From: DASZMX01 sp035551475
GTDB lineage: Bacteria > Verrucomicrobiota > Verrucomicrobiia > Limisphaerales > Palsa-1400
NCBI GenBank assembly: GCA_035551475.1
Contig: DASZMX010000082.1
Span: forward strand, 71,081-135,080
DNA: 64,000 nt
Direction: 5' to 3'
Program-made: the position numbers and the translations under genes
Shown here: piece after piece, positions 17,399 to 26,361 of the stretch
Numbering within the stretch: the first letter of the stretch is position 1
Layout of the letters: each line of letters begins with the position of its first letter
The notes under the pieces: model-generated
What the model saw: only the letters and a program-made list of their open reading frames with translations
Told to the model about the DNA's origin: nothing
Database searches by the model: none

Positions 17399-18285
17399 TC
17401 GCCCTTGGTCATCGTCCACATCCCTTGCGGCGCGTTGGTGGTGCCTTTGCCCACGGTGTCCTTGGGACGCAAGGCGGCGACGTGGCCGTCGTGGAACAAA
17501 TAATTGAAGCGGCGATCATGCAGGCCGAACAGAACGCCGCCGAAGCTGGCTTTGAGATCGGCGGGCTGCTTGTCTGTCAACTGCACAATCTCATAAGTGC
17601 TGGACTGTTGCGTCCACGCCGGGACGCCATAGCCGGGCCCTGCGCAGAAGGAGGGCCAATCATTGCCCGCGAGATTGCCGAGGTTGGGCAATTCGCAAAG
17701 CACGATCGTTCCGGCGAAATCCTGCACATCGCTGCTTTTGTAGCAAAGGTTGGGCGGTGGCTCCCAAGGGCATAATTGGCCGCTGTTGCCGCCCGTGCCA
17801 GTGATGCGCACGCCGACGCCGTGGGTGGCCGCGGGGCGCGTGCCGGGATCATTGGCTTCCCCGGCGTAATTCATGGCGTAGCTGCGGCGTTGCTGGAAAT
17901 TTCCATAGGTCAATCCGCCTTGGCCAATGCGGTCGGCGGGGCATTTCAAAACGCCGGGAATGGCATTGCTGTTTTGGTCCAGGCCCAGTTGCAAATCGTC
18001 CGGCGTGTCATGGCCGCCCAGGTACGCATGGAGATAATCGTCCCAGCTTAATTGGTACTGATAATCGCCCGTGCGATAAGCGGTGGGCGTGAACAGATCC
18101 TTCATGTCCGTGCTCCACATTTGGAACGCGAGGCCGATTTGCTTTTGATTATTGGTGCACTTGATGCGTTGCGCGTGCTCCTTGGCTTGGGCCAGCGCGG
18201 GGAGGATCAAGGCGGCCAAAATCCCAATAATGGCAATAACCACCAGCAGTTCAATCAACGTAAAAGCTCGGGTGCGGCGCAACAT
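17395..18285 (-). CDS. Type II secretion-like pseudopilin, tandem copy A
   Basis: A 296-residue protein with a prepilin leader ([25 protein letters not shown]): cleavage is expected before the Phe of FTLIE with the conserved Glu at +5. The helix continues as [22 protein letters not shown] sequence and the C-terminus has the [11 protein letters not shown] signature of the large planctomycete/verrucomicrobial H-x9-DG family. Its ribosome site GGAG lies inside the last codons of the upstream paralog, only three bases away, so the pair is translationally coupled. Such proteins may build short fibres or be secreted antigens; the exact role is unknown. Confidence 0.88.
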   Translation of the reverse strand: MLRRTRAFTLIELLVVIAIIGILAALILPALAQAKEHAQRIKCTNNQKQIGLAFQMWSTDMKDLFTPTAYRTGDYQYQLSWDDYLHAYLGGHDTPDDLQLGLDQNSNAIPGVLKCPADRIGQGGLTYGNFQQRRSYAMNYAGEANDPGTRPAATHGVGVRITGTGGNSGQLCPWEPPPNLCYKSSDVQDFAGTIVLCELPNLGNLAGNDWPSFCAGPGYGVPAWTQQSSTYEIVQLTDKQPADLKASFGGVLFGLHDRRFNYLFHDGHVAALRPKDTVGKGTTNAPQGMWTMTKGD

Positions 18286-18288
18286 ACA

Positions 18289-19299
18289 TCAGTCTCCTTT
18301 CACCATGGTCCACATGCCTTGCGGGGCGTTGGTCGTGCCTTTGCCCACCGTGTCTTGCGGGCGCAAAGTCGCCACGTGCGCATCATGGAAAAGGTAGTTG
18401 AACCGCTTGTCATGCAAACCGAAAGTCGCTCCGCCCCAATTCACTTTCCCGGTCGGGCCGCCGCCGAGGAGTGAGGTGTAATTATAAAGTTGCACCACTT
18501 CCGGGGTGGCCACTGCGCCGCTCCAGGTGGGATAACCCACGCCGGGCCCTTCGCAGAAGGATGGCCAGCCGTTGCCGGCCAGGTTGTATTGGTTCGGCAA
18601 TTCGCAGAGAAGAATCGTGCCGGCATAATCCTGCACGGCAGACGACTTGTAACCGGGCGGATCCCACGAGGCATTGCTGTTCGGCGGCCCGGTGAGCGTC
18701 GTGTCCGTGATATAGACGCCCACGCCATGCGTGGCGGGCGGCAGCGCGATGGCGGGCGAGGTCGCAGAGCCGGCTCCCGGCGCTGTGACCGATCCGCCGT
18801 AATTCATCGCGTAGCTGCGGCGTTGCAAATCGTTGCCATAAGCCAGCCCCGCGCCGCTGGAGAGGCGGTTAATGCGGTCCGCCGGGCACCGCAACACCGC
18901 CGGGACGGCATTGCTGTTGTTATCCAGCGCCCCGGCCAGATCATCCGCCGTGTCATGGCCGCCCAAATACGAATGAATGTAATCATCCCACGTTAGCTGG
19001 CCGCCGGTGTCGCTGCCATAAATGCACGTCGGCGGGTAAATATCCGTGTGGTCGCTGGACCACATATGAAAGGCGATGCCCATCTGTTTCAAATTCGAGG
19101 TGCATTTGATGCGCTGCGCATGCTCTTTGGCCTGGGCCAAAGCGGGCAGCAACAAAGCGGCTAGGATTGCAATGATGGCGATGACCACCAAAAGTTCGAT
19201 GAGGGTGAAGGCGGACGCGGGGCGTTTGGGGTGGCGTTCCCGCCGAAAAAGACGGCGGGGCTCAGGCGCAGTCTTCTCTGAAAAGTAAGGGGTGTTCAT
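18289..19299 (-). CDS. Type II secretion-like pseudopilin, tandem copy B
   Basis: A 336-residue paralog of the next gene, with the same prepilin motif [22 protein letters not shown] and the same ending ([18 protein letters not shown] against TMTKGD). The leader before the processing site is unusually long, about 30 residues with many Arg and Pro, compared with 7-10 in copy A; a shorter start cannot be excluded, but no better ATG is seen. The promoter region to the right holds a perfect palindrome (19339-19357). Duplication followed by divergence is clear from the shared head and tail. Confidence 0.87.
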   Translation of the reverse strand: MNTPYFSEKTAPEPRRLFRRERHPKRPASAFTLIELLVVIAIIAILAALLLPALAQAKEHAQRIKCTSNLKQMGIAFHMWSSDHTDIYPPTCIYGSDTGGQLTWDDYIHSYLGGHDTADDLAGALDNNSNAVPAVLRCPADRINRLSSGAGLAYGNDLQRRSYAMNYGGSVTAPGAGSATSPAIALPPATHGVGVYITDTTLTGPPNSNASWDPPGYKSSAVQDYAGTILLCELPNQYNLAGNGWPSFCEGPGVGYPTWSGAVATPEVVQLYNYTSLLGGGPTGKVNWGGATFGLHDKRFNYLFHDAHVATLRPQDTVGKGTTNAPQGMWTMVKGD

Positions 19300-19561
19300 T
19301 TGGGTTTTGTTCTTCAGGCTTCATTTTAATATAGCCGTTTTCCCATCGGATGGGAAAGTCCGCAAGAGACTGAGTCTGCTCTACGCCTTTAGTCTGGGAT
19401 GGCGAATGGTAGGGGAACACCGCCTCTCACGGCAACTCAAATACCAGAGCATTGGGCCGAGGGTGAAAAACGGCAAAATGCGGAAATTCGTAATTGGCAA
19501 AGATTTGCGAGGTTTGACCTTGCGCTATTGTAGGCAAATGCCTTACAAATGTAGTTGAAGC
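19300..19561. other. Divergent intergenic region
   Basis: A 262-base gap between the minus-strand pseudopilin pair and the plus-strand small protein. It holds the 19-bp palindrome listed separately. A short palindrome AGGCA-AA-TGCCT lies at 19532-19543, about 20 bases before the small gene. I see no open frame with a start and ribosome site and no clear RNA gene. Confidence 0.6.
19339..19357. promoter_or_regulatory. Perfect 19-bp palindrome upstream of tandem pseudopilins
   Basis: TTTCCCATC-G-GATGGGAAA is a perfect 9-bp inverted repeat with one central base. It lies 40 bases upstream of the copy B start, next to an AT-rich GGCTATATTAAAATG stretch (minus strand) that could be its -10 region. 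The position suggests a repressor or activator site for the pseudopilin pair. The cognate regulator is not identifiable here. Confidence 0.45.
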
Positions 19562-19816
19562 ATGCGTATCTTGATTCAAGATCCTGATTCCAAGCGTTTC
19601 TTTGACGGAAGCCAATGGGGCTCCGACGCCAATAGCGCGATGGAATTTGAGAGCGTCTATTCGGCGGAGCAATTCTGCCATGAACAGACGATCGAGAAGG
19701 CGCTGATCGTGGTGAAGTTCAACGATGCCGCCGCGCAGGACATCAAGTACGCCGTTGGGCCGGCCAACGCCTTGCTGACGTCCAAGCCTCCCACGACCCG
19801 TCTCTATCGTCATTAA
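19562..19816 (+). CDS. Small conserved hypothetical protein
   Basis: An 84-residue acidic-to-neutral soluble protein with no signal or membrane segment. Sequence such as MRILIQDPDSKRFFDGSQWG and FCHEQTIEKALIVVKFNDAAAQDIKYAV has the balanced composition of a folded domain, and the frame begins after a clear upstream gap. I do not recognise a family. It ends 42 bases before recF on the same strand and could share its transcript. Confidence 0.6.
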   Translation: MRILIQDPDSKRFFDGSQWGSDANSAMEFESVYSAEQFCHEQTIEKALIVVKFNDAAAQDIKYAVGPANALLTSKPPTTRLYRH

Positions 19817-19858
19817 GTTTGCACCGCTTCCGCGTTCGGTGTTCAGTTTCGGGGACGG

Positions 19859-20947
19859 ATGCACCTGGCCCAACTGAGATTACGCGATTTCCGCAATTAC
19901 CCGCGTCTGGACGCGAGTTTTCTCCCGGGCTTTCATGTGCTGTTGGGCGACAACGCCCAGGGCAAAACCAACATTCTCGAGGCGATTTATTTGCTGGCCA
20001 CGCTGCGCTCGTTTCGCGGCGTAGGCGGCGCGCAAATTGTCCGGCATGGCCAGAAAGGCTACTTCATTGGCGCGCAGGTCGTTGCGCAAGGATCGCACGA
20101 GATCAAAATGTATTGGTCGGCGGCGGAGCGAAAACTGACCCGCAACGGCCAGCCGGTGCGAACGCTCGGGGATTACTGGGGAACCTTGCGCGCGGTGGTT
20201 TTTTGCACGGAAGACATGCAATTAATCAAAGGGGCGGGACGCTTGCGCCGGCGCTTCATGGACTTGCTGCTCGCCCAAACCGCCCCCATTTATCTGCCGC
20301 TCCTGCAGCGTTATGCGGGAGCCTTGCGCGCGCGCAACGCCCTGCTCAAACGCCGCACAGTGGACGAGCCGGCGCTGGAGGCGTTCACCCGTGAATTGGT
20401 GCAGGCCGGCAATGAGTTGACACGCTTTCGCCGCGAACTGATTCCACAAATTGCGCCGCTCGCCATCGAAGCCTACGGGCGCGTCTCCGGCCAGGCTGAG
20501 CAACTGGAGCTGGAATATCAGCCGTCCGTGCGCAGCGATTTTTCACTGGAGCTGGCCCGGCAGCGCGCGCGCGAAGCGGCGCTGCGTGTGACGTTGGTCG
20601 GGCCGCATCGCGATGAATTGCAATTGCGCCTGGATGGGAAGTCCGCCGCCAAATTCGCCAGCGAAGGCCAAAAGCGCTCCATCGCCATCGCCCTGAAAAT
20701 CACGCAGGCCGAGCATCTGGCCGCGGCCCACGGCGCTCCGCCCATTCTTTTGATTGACGACGTCATGGGCGAGCTGGACGCGCGGCGCCGCGCCGGTTTC
20801 CTGCCTTTGCTCAACCGCGCCCGGCACGCGCACAGCCAGGTCTTCATGACTTGCACGGAGGAGAACTGGCCGCGCGAATTGGGGCGCGACCTGCGGCTGT
20901 GGGAAGTCAAGCGCGGGACCCTCCGCCCGCGGGATGCGGCTGGTTGA
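19859..20947 (+). CDS. recF: DNA replication and repair protein RecF
   Basis: A 362-residue SMC-like ATPase that loads RecA at single-strand gaps with RecO and RecR. Walker A GDNAQGKT is at residues 30-37 after the typical LRDFRNY start. The C-terminal signature ASEGQKRSIAIALKI and Walker B LLIDDVMGELDARRR are intact. Length is normal. In many bacteria recF sits beside dnaN; here that neighbour is absent. The downstream DUF4230 gene begins 47 bases on. Confidence 0.95.
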   Translation: MHLAQLRLRDFRNYPRLDASFLPGFHVLLGDNAQGKTNILEAIYLLATLRSFRGVGGAQIVRHGQKGYFIGAQVVAQGSHEIKMYWSAAERKLTRNGQPVRTLGDYWGTLRAVVFCTEDMQLIKGAGRLRRRFMDLLLAQTAPIYLPLLQRYAGALRARNALLKRRTVDEPALEAFTRELVQAGNELTRFRRELIPQIAPLAIEAYGRVSGQAEQLELEYQPSVRSDFSLELARQRAREAALRVTLVGPHRDELQLRLDGKSAAKFASEGQKRSIAIALKITQAEHLAAAHGAPPILLIDDVMGELDARRRAGFLPLLNRARHAHSQVFMTCTEENWPRELGRDLRLWEVKRGTLRPRDAAG

Positions 20948-20994
20948 AGGCTTTGCAAACGGGCGCCGGCGTCGCATCATGTGATTTCTTAAAC

Positions 20995-21573
20995 ATGTTT
21001 AAACGAATCGCGGCGGTGGGGGCGGCCTTGCTGCTAATTTTGTCCCTCGGATTATTGTTCGCCTTTGTGTCGCGGCATTGGCTGCCCTTGAACGGGGTGA
21101 CGACGCTGAACACGCCGGCCATTCTCACGCGCGTGCAAACTCTGTCGCAGCTCGTGACCGTCAAATATGTCCTGGAGAAGGTGGTCGTGGTGGAAGACGC
21201 CAAATGGTACGGGGAAAACCGCGTCGTGCTGGTGGCGCATGGCATTGCCAAGGCGGGCATCGATTTCAGCCGGCTCAAACCGGACGATCTCAAAGTGTCC
21301 GACAAGAAAATCAGCATCGCCCTGCCCAAGGCGTTGGTGACGGATGTTTATCTCGACGAAGCCCGCACGGAAGTGCTCGACCGCACCACGGGCATCATGC
21401 GTGTTTTTGACAAGGATTTGGAGCAGAACGCCCGGCGCCAGGCCGTGGACGATCTGCGGCGCGCCGCCTTGCAGGAGGGCATCATCAAGGACGCCAGCGA
21501 CCGCGCCCGCGCGCAGCTCTCCAACTTATTCTTTCAAATGGGCTTTTCCGAAGTCGAGTTTCAGGGGAAATAA
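20995..21573 (+). CDS. DUF4230 domain protein, membrane-anchored
   Basis: A 192-residue protein with one N-terminal membrane segment (AAVGAALLLILSLGLLFAF) and an exposed DUF4230-like domain. Recognisable pieces are VKYVLEKVVVVEDAKWYGENRVVLVAHG, GIDFSRLKPDDLKVS and ISIALPKALVTDVYLDEARTEVLDRTTG; the family is named from recalled pattern. ATG 20995 is used since the frame upstream lies inside recF. Function is unknown; the domain probably faces the periplasm. Confidence 0.8.
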   Translation: MFKRIAAVGAALLLILSLGLLFAFVSRHWLPLNGVTTLNTPAILTRVQTLSQLVTVKYVLEKVVVVEDAKWYGENRVVLVAHGIAKAGIDFSRLKPDDLKVSDKKISIALPKALVTDVYLDEARTEVLDRTTGIMRVFDKDLEQNARRQAVDDLRRAALQEGIIKDASDRARAQLSNLFFQMGFSEVEFQGK

Positions 21574-21655
21574 ACGGGCGATTCCGGCATTTTCGGCTTG
21601 TTTTACGGGCGGCATTGGCAATGATCGGGCGCTAACCAAAGTCCTGCTCCGCATT

Positions 21656-24637
21656 ATGAAAAACCAAATTCAACGGATGCTTGCCGTACTCCTGTTGGGC
21701 GCGACGGCCGCAACTTCGCCCGCGCAATCAACCGCCTTCACCTATCAAGGCCAGTTGCAATACAACGGCGCGCCCGCCAATGGCCTCTACGATTTGCAAT
21801 TCGCCGTGTTCGACGCCGTCACCAATGGCGTCCAAATCTCCGTTTTCGTGACCAATGTGGCGACGCCCGTGAGCGCCGGCTTGTTCACCGCGACGCTGGA
21901 TTTTGGCGCCGCGCCATTTGACGGTTCGCCCATCTGGCTCGATGTGGCGGCCCGCACTAATGGCAATGGCGCCTTCGTGAGTTTGGCCCCGCGCCAGCCG
22001 ATCACGCCTTCGCCCCTCGCGATTTACGCCGCCACCGCCGCCTCGGCGGGCGCGGTCGGCTCCATCGTCAATACCAACATCGCGCAACTCAGCGTGCCGA
22101 ACACCACCGTCCAAGCCACTGGCTCGCTCACGGTGTTCAACGGTTTTATTGTCGGCGTCACCCTGCTTAATCCCGGCTCCGGCTACACCACGGCGCCTGC
22201 GGTTGCGATCGTGGACGCCACTGGCTCCAACGCCCTCATCACCGCCACTGCGGCCGGCGGCTCCGTCACCAGCCTTAACATCTCCAGCGCCGGCGTGAAC
22301 TATTCGGCCAACGCAACTCTCGTCATCGGGGCGCCGCCCAGCAACTCCCGCGAGACGTTCACCAGCGCCAATACTTTCACCGGCGTCAATTTATTGACCA
22401 ACACCGGCAACGTATTCAACGGCTCATTCGGCGTTCTTTCCGGCGGCACGTTGACTGTGAGCAATAATTTAAATCTGGCTGCGACCACCACTGCGGCGTC
22501 GGGCATTATTTATGCGGGCAGCGCCACCTTGATGCATTCTTACGGCACGCAAAACTTTTTCGCGGGCGCCGGGGCGGGGAATTTGACGATGACCGGGACT
22601 GGCCAAAACACCGCCATTGGCTACCAGGCGCTTAAGGCTAACACCACCGGCGCCGCCAACACTGCCGTCGGCGCATCCGCGCTGGCTGCTAACACCACCG
22701 GCGCCAATAACACGGCGGTGGGCGGGCTGGCGCTGACCGCAAACACGACTGGCGCCAACAACACTGCCATCGGCATCAATGCGCTCGTCGCCAACACCAC
22801 CGGGGGGCAAAACACCGCTGCAGGCAACGGCGCCATGCACAACAACACCATCGGCATCCATAACACGGTCAGCGGCTACCAAGCCCTGGTCGCCAGCACC
22901 AATGGAAGTTATAACGTCGCCAGTGGCTATCAAGCGCTGGCCACTTCCACCAGCGGCAGCAATAACGTCGCCATTGGCGATTGGGCGCTGAATCTGATGA
23001 CGACGGCCAGCAACAACGTCGCCAACGGCCATCAAGCGTTGAATCTGGACACCACCGGCAGCGGCAACACCGCGGATGGCGAATCCGCGCTGCACAATGT
23101 CACCACCGGCAGCAATAATATCGGGCTTGGCGTTGATTCCGGCACGAATCTGACCACCGGGTCCGGCAATATTGAAATTGGGTCCGCCGGTGTCGCAGGA
23201 GATAGCCGGGTCATTCGCCTCGGAACGCCTGGTGTTCAAACCAACACCTTTATCGCCGGTGTCATGTTCGGGGACGGCAGCGGTCTGACGAATCTCAACG
23301 GCGCGCAGGTGCGGAGCGGGTTGAATAACGTGAATCTTGCCTTGGCGTACGAAGCCTTTATCGGCGGGGGTTATGTCAATTTCATCGCGAGCAACGCCAC
23401 GTCGGCGGCCATTGGCGGTGGTTGGGCCAATACAATTGACACGAACGCTTACGAAGCCACGGTGGCCGGCGGTTGGAGCAACGCCGTTGGTCCGCTCGCC
23501 TGGCAGGCCACCATTGGGGGCGGCTGGAATAATACGATCGGCGGCAGCGCCGTCCAAGCCACTATCGCCGGAGGCACGGGCAACTTTATCGGCGCCCAGC
23601 AGGCTTTTATCGGCGGCGGCCTCCAGAATCAGGCCTTCGGAGCCCAATCCGTCGTCGCGGGCGGATATGCGAACGCGACGCAAAATGAGTTTACCACGGT
23701 GGGCGGCGGCTCCGGGAATGTTGCATCCGGCGCCTGGGGCGTCGTGGCGGGCGGCGATAACAACGCGGCGTCCGGTCAATATGCCAGCGTGGGCGGCGGC
23801 ACGAACAATGTGGCCAGCGGTTACGAGGCCGTGGTGGCGGGAGGCTTTAATAATCTGGCCAATGCTGTTGGCGCATCGGTGAACGGAGGTTATTACGTGT
23901 CAGCCACGGCGCCTGCCGCGACGGCTAGTGGCGGCGCGGTCAACACGGCGAGCGGATCGGCCTCCAGCGTGGCGGGCGGTTGGGGCAATCAGGCCACCGG
24001 CGCCGCGAGCGCGGTGGGCGGCGGCACCAACAATTCAGCCGCAGGTCATGCGGCGGTCGTGCCCGGCGGTTATGGCAACGTGGCCAATGGCGATTTTTCC
24101 TTTGCCGCAGGCGCCCTCGCCTCGGCGCAACACAGCAATTCGTTTGTGTGGAGCGATGGATCGACGAATACTGCGACCACCTCCACCAATCAATTTTTGG
24201 CGCGCGCTTCGGGCGGCGTGGTGTTTTACACCAGCACGAATACGACGAGCGGCGTGGCGCTGGCTGCGGGCAGTGGTTCCTGGTCCTCTTTGAGTGATCG
24301 CAATGCCAAAGATGAATTTCGTCCGGTGGATGCGCTGGCCGTTTTGGATAAGGTCGCGGCGCTCCCGCTCCAAACGTGGCATTACAAAACGCAGGATGCC
24401 AGCGTGCGTCACGTCGGGCCGGTGGCGCAGGATTTTTACGCCGCGTTCGGCGTGGGCGAAGACGAGCGGCACATCGCCACGATTGATTCGGAGGGCGTCG
24501 CCCTGACCGCCATTCAAGGGCTCAATCAAAAGGTGGACGCCTTGAAGGCCGAGTTGCAACGGCGCGACGCCGAAGACGCGGATTTGACCGCGCGCCTGCG
24601 CAGGTTGGAAATGTTGCTCGGCGAAAAATCCCGCTAA
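21656..24637 (+). CDS. Large secreted repeat protein with C-terminal S74 autoprocessing chaperone domain
   Basis: A 993-residue secreted protein. ATG 21656 opens a signal peptide (MLAVLLLGATAATSPAQS); the open frame extends further into the DUF4230 gene and is not used. After an N-terminal beta domain (FTYQGQLQYNGAPANGLYDLQF), residues about 320-520 are short repeats built on NTTGxNNTAVGxxAL, and about 560-810 repeats of the AVGGGxNNxASG type, both like YadA head repeats. FGDGSGLTNLNG is a Verrucomicrobia linker motif. The end has a Peptidase S74 domain (SDRNAKDEFRPVDAL..LPLQTWHYK..GPVAQDFYAAFG) with Ser and Lys in the right places, then a short coiled coil. By S74 analogy it would trimerise and self-cleave. 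A surface fibre is inferred. Confidence 0.85.
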   Translation: MKNQIQRMLAVLLLGATAATSPAQSTAFTYQGQLQYNGAPANGLYDLQFAVFDAVTNGVQISVFVTNVATPVSAGLFTATLDFGAAPFDGSPIWLDVAARTNGNGAFVSLAPRQPITPSPLAIYAATAASAGAVGSIVNTNIAQLSVPNTTVQATGSLTVFNGFIVGVTLLNPGSGYTTAPAVAIVDATGSNALITATAAGGSVTSLNISSAGVNYSANATLVIGAPPSNSRETFTSANTFTGVNLLTNTGNVFNGSFGVLSGGTLTVSNNLNLAATTTAASGIIYAGSATLMHSYGTQNFFAGAGAGNLTMTGTGQNTAIGYQALKANTTGAANTAVGASALAANTTGANNTAVGGLALTANTTGANNTAIGINALVANTTGGQNTAAGNGAMHNNTIGIHNTVSGYQALVASTNGSYNVASGYQALATSTSGSNNVAIGDWALNLMTTASNNVANGHQALNLDTTGSGNTADGESALHNVTTGSNNIGLGVDSGTNLTTGSGNIEIGSAGVAGDSRVIRLGTPGVQTNTFIAGVMFGDGSGLTNLNGAQVRSGLNNVNLALAYEAFIGGGYVNFIASNATSAAIGGGWANTIDTNAYEATVAGGWSNAVGPLAWQATIGGGWNNTIGGSAVQATIAGGTGNFIGAQQAFIGGGLQNQAFGAQSVVAGGYANATQNEFTTVGGGSGNVASGAWGVVAGGDNNAASGQYASVGGGTNNVASGYEAVVAGGFNNLANAVGASVNGGYYVSATAPAATASGGAVNTASGSASSVAGGWGNQATGAASAVGGGTNNSAAGHAAVVPGGYGNVANGDFSFAAGALASAQHSNSFVWSDGSTNTATTSTNQFLARASGGVVFYTSTNTTSGVALAAGSGSWSSLSDRNAKDEFRPVDALAVLDKVAALPLQTWHYKTQDASVRHVGPVAQDFYAAFGVGEDERHIATIDSEGVALTAIQGLNQKVDALKAELQRRDAEDADLTARLRRLEMLLGEKSR

Positions 24638-24640
24638 GCG

Positions 24641-25474
24641 TCAGGGCTGGACGCCGAAATCAAAGAGCCGCCCGCCGGCGCCGATGACGTAGCCGTACCC
24701 CACGATGGGCGTGTTGCCCGCGTGGAAAAACGCATACTCGCCGGGAGCCAGGTCTTGCTTGGGCGACACTTTGAAAATGCCGGGCGCAATTTTGTCAAAG
24801 GTGGTCGCGCGCACGTCTTTGTTCTCGGGCCCGCTTTGGCTGCCGCTGTAGGCGTTCATTTGCCCGACCACCAGGCGGCGGCGATCGTCTTTTTTCTTCA
24901 CCTCCATTTGCGCCAGCACAAATTCGTTGGGGCTGGTGGCGCCGGAATCGCCTTCAAAATAAAAATAAAAGACCGGCCGCTTTTGGGTGATTTGAAACGC
25001 CGCCGCGCTGCCGTTGAGGTCCGCGCGTGACTTTGCCGTCGCTCCCCAAGCCATGCCCCACACGGCGCCGCCGCCCGATTCAATGCGCGTGATGGCGGAC
25101 GCTTCCAGCTTGGTCATCTTTTTCTTGCCCTCGTCAAAAAACCAAATGCCCGGCTCGTGCATCGCCGTCGGATCGTTGGGGTCGCCGGGCGGTGCGGGGG
25201 CGGCGGCGGCCGGCTTGGCCGCGGTGATCATCGCGCTCATCACGCCTTCGCTGATGCCCGCGGCTTTCAATTGTTTCAAACTCTCAATGCCGGTGTCGAA
25301 ATTGCAGCGGCTGGATTTGATCTTGTCAATAATGACGCCGTCGCCCAACCCCAACTGATGCAGGTCGATGACCGATTTGTTGACCAGGACGTCGGCCTCC
25401 TGCGCGCGCACCGGCGCCTGACAAAATAAGGACACCAATAAAACCAGGAATGTGATGATCGTTTTTGTTTTCAT
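24641..25474 (-). CDS. Secreted hypothetical protein
   Basis: A 277-residue protein with a Sec signal peptide (MKTKTIITFLVLLVSLFCQAPVRAQ). The N-terminal mature part, NKSVIDLHQLGLGDGVIIDKIKSS..FDTGIESLKQLKAAGISEGVMSAMI, recurs in bacterial secreted proteins as a helical unit followed by an Ala/Pro-rich linker. The C-terminal beta-rich part ends in GEYAFFHAGNTPIVGYGYVIGAGGRLFDFGV. ATG 25474 is chosen for the signal peptide; upstream frame sequence lies over the SDR gene. No enzyme motif is visible. Confidence 0.75.
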   Translation of the reverse strand: MKTKTIITFLVLLVSLFCQAPVRAQEADVLVNKSVIDLHQLGLGDGVIIDKIKSSRCNFDTGIESLKQLKAAGISEGVMSAMITAAKPAAAAPAPPGDPNDPTAMHEPGIWFFDEGKKKMTKLEASAITRIESGGGAVWGMAWGATAKSRADLNGSAAAFQITQKRPVFYFYFEGDSGATSPNEFVLAQMEVKKKDDRRRLVVGQMNAYSGSQSGPENKDVRATTFDKIAPGIFKVSPKQDLAPGEYAFFHAGNTPIVGYGYVIGAGGRLFDFGVQP

Positions 25475-25536
25475 GATCGGTTTTCCAAGTGACAACTGAA
25501 TATTCAATATCCCGCAATGCCTCGCAAGCGGGAAAC

Positions 25537-26295
25537 TCACTGCGCCGTCCAGCCGCCGTCCACCACGATGTCCGTGCCGGTGATGAAGTCGGCGTGCTCC
25601 GAGCAAAGGAAAAGGGCGAGCTGGCCGATGTCCTTGGGATCACCCCAGCTTCCGAGGGGAATTTTGGCGAGGAACTGCGCGTTCAGTTCGGGATTATCAA
25701 GGAGCGGACGGTTCATTTCTGTGGCGAAAGGGCCGGGGCTGATGCCATTGACGGTGATTCGGTCCGGCGCCAGTTCGAGGGCGAGGGCGCGAATCAAGCC
25801 GAGCAACGCCGCCTTGCTGGCGCTGTAGGCGGACCGGCCCGGCAGCGAAATGTGGCTCATGATCGATGTCATGTTAATGACACGCCCATAGCCGCGCCCT
25901 TTCATGTGGGGAACGAAATGACGGCAGATCAAAAAAACGCTCGTTAAATTGGTGTCCATCACCTGCCGCCATTCCGCGAGGGAGAATTCGATCAGCGGCT
26001 TGCGAATGTTCATCCCCGCGTTGTTGATGAGGATGTGCGGCGCCGGCATCTTCTGCAAAACGCTCTCCGCCACGCGGGCGATTTGGGTTTCGTTGGTCAC
26101 ATCCGCCGGAAAAACATGCGCCACCGCGCCCAAGGCGCGCGCGGCGCGGGCCGTTTCTTCCAGTGGCGCCGCCTGACGCGCCAGCAAGATCACTTCCGCG
26201 CCGGCCGCCGCCAGGGCCAGCGCCATTTCGCGGCCCAACCCCTGGCTCGCGCCCGTGATCAGCGCGCCTTTTCCTTTGAGATTGCCTGTGTTCAT
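25537..26295 (-). CDS. Short-chain dehydrogenase/reductase (gluconate 5-dehydrogenase-like)
   Basis: A 252-residue classical SDR. The nucleotide site TGASQGLG is at residues 14-21, NNAGMN at 91-96, catalytic Ser144 in MTSIMSH and Tyr157-xxx-Lys161 in YSASK. The NAGMNIRKPLIEFS segment resembles gluconate/deoxygluconate dehydrogenases more than FabG, suggesting a sugar-acid substrate. This is a family-level inference. It reads away from the TolB/GH operon across a 66-base divergent gap and may serve the same carbohydrate catabolism. Confidence 0.88.
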   Translation of the reverse strand: MNTGNLKGKGALITGASQGLGREMALALAAAGAEVILLARQAAPLEETARAARALGAVAHVFPADVTNETQIARVAESVLQKMPAPHILINNAGMNIRKPLIEFSLAEWRQVMDTNLTSVFLICRHFVPHMKGRGYGRVINMTSIMSHISLPGRSAYSASKAALLGLIRALALELAPDRITVNGISPGPFATEMNRPLLDNPELNAQFLAKIPLGSWGDPKDIGQLALFLCSEHADFITGTDIVVDGGWTAQ

Positions 26296-26361
26296 GGTTT
26301 GTCCGAATCCTGTCCGAAAGGCCTATTGCGCGGGGGCGCGATCTGTCATAATCGTTGTGTC

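Noticed and set aside
22469..23779. A 436-codon minus-strand frame
   Set aside because: It mirrors the repetitive S74 protein gene, and its regular composition comes from the repeats on the other strand.
22600..24100. Short regular repeats that could suggest a CRISPR array
   Set aside because: The repeats are in frame, variable in length and encode NTTG- and GGG-type protein repeats, with no spacer structure.
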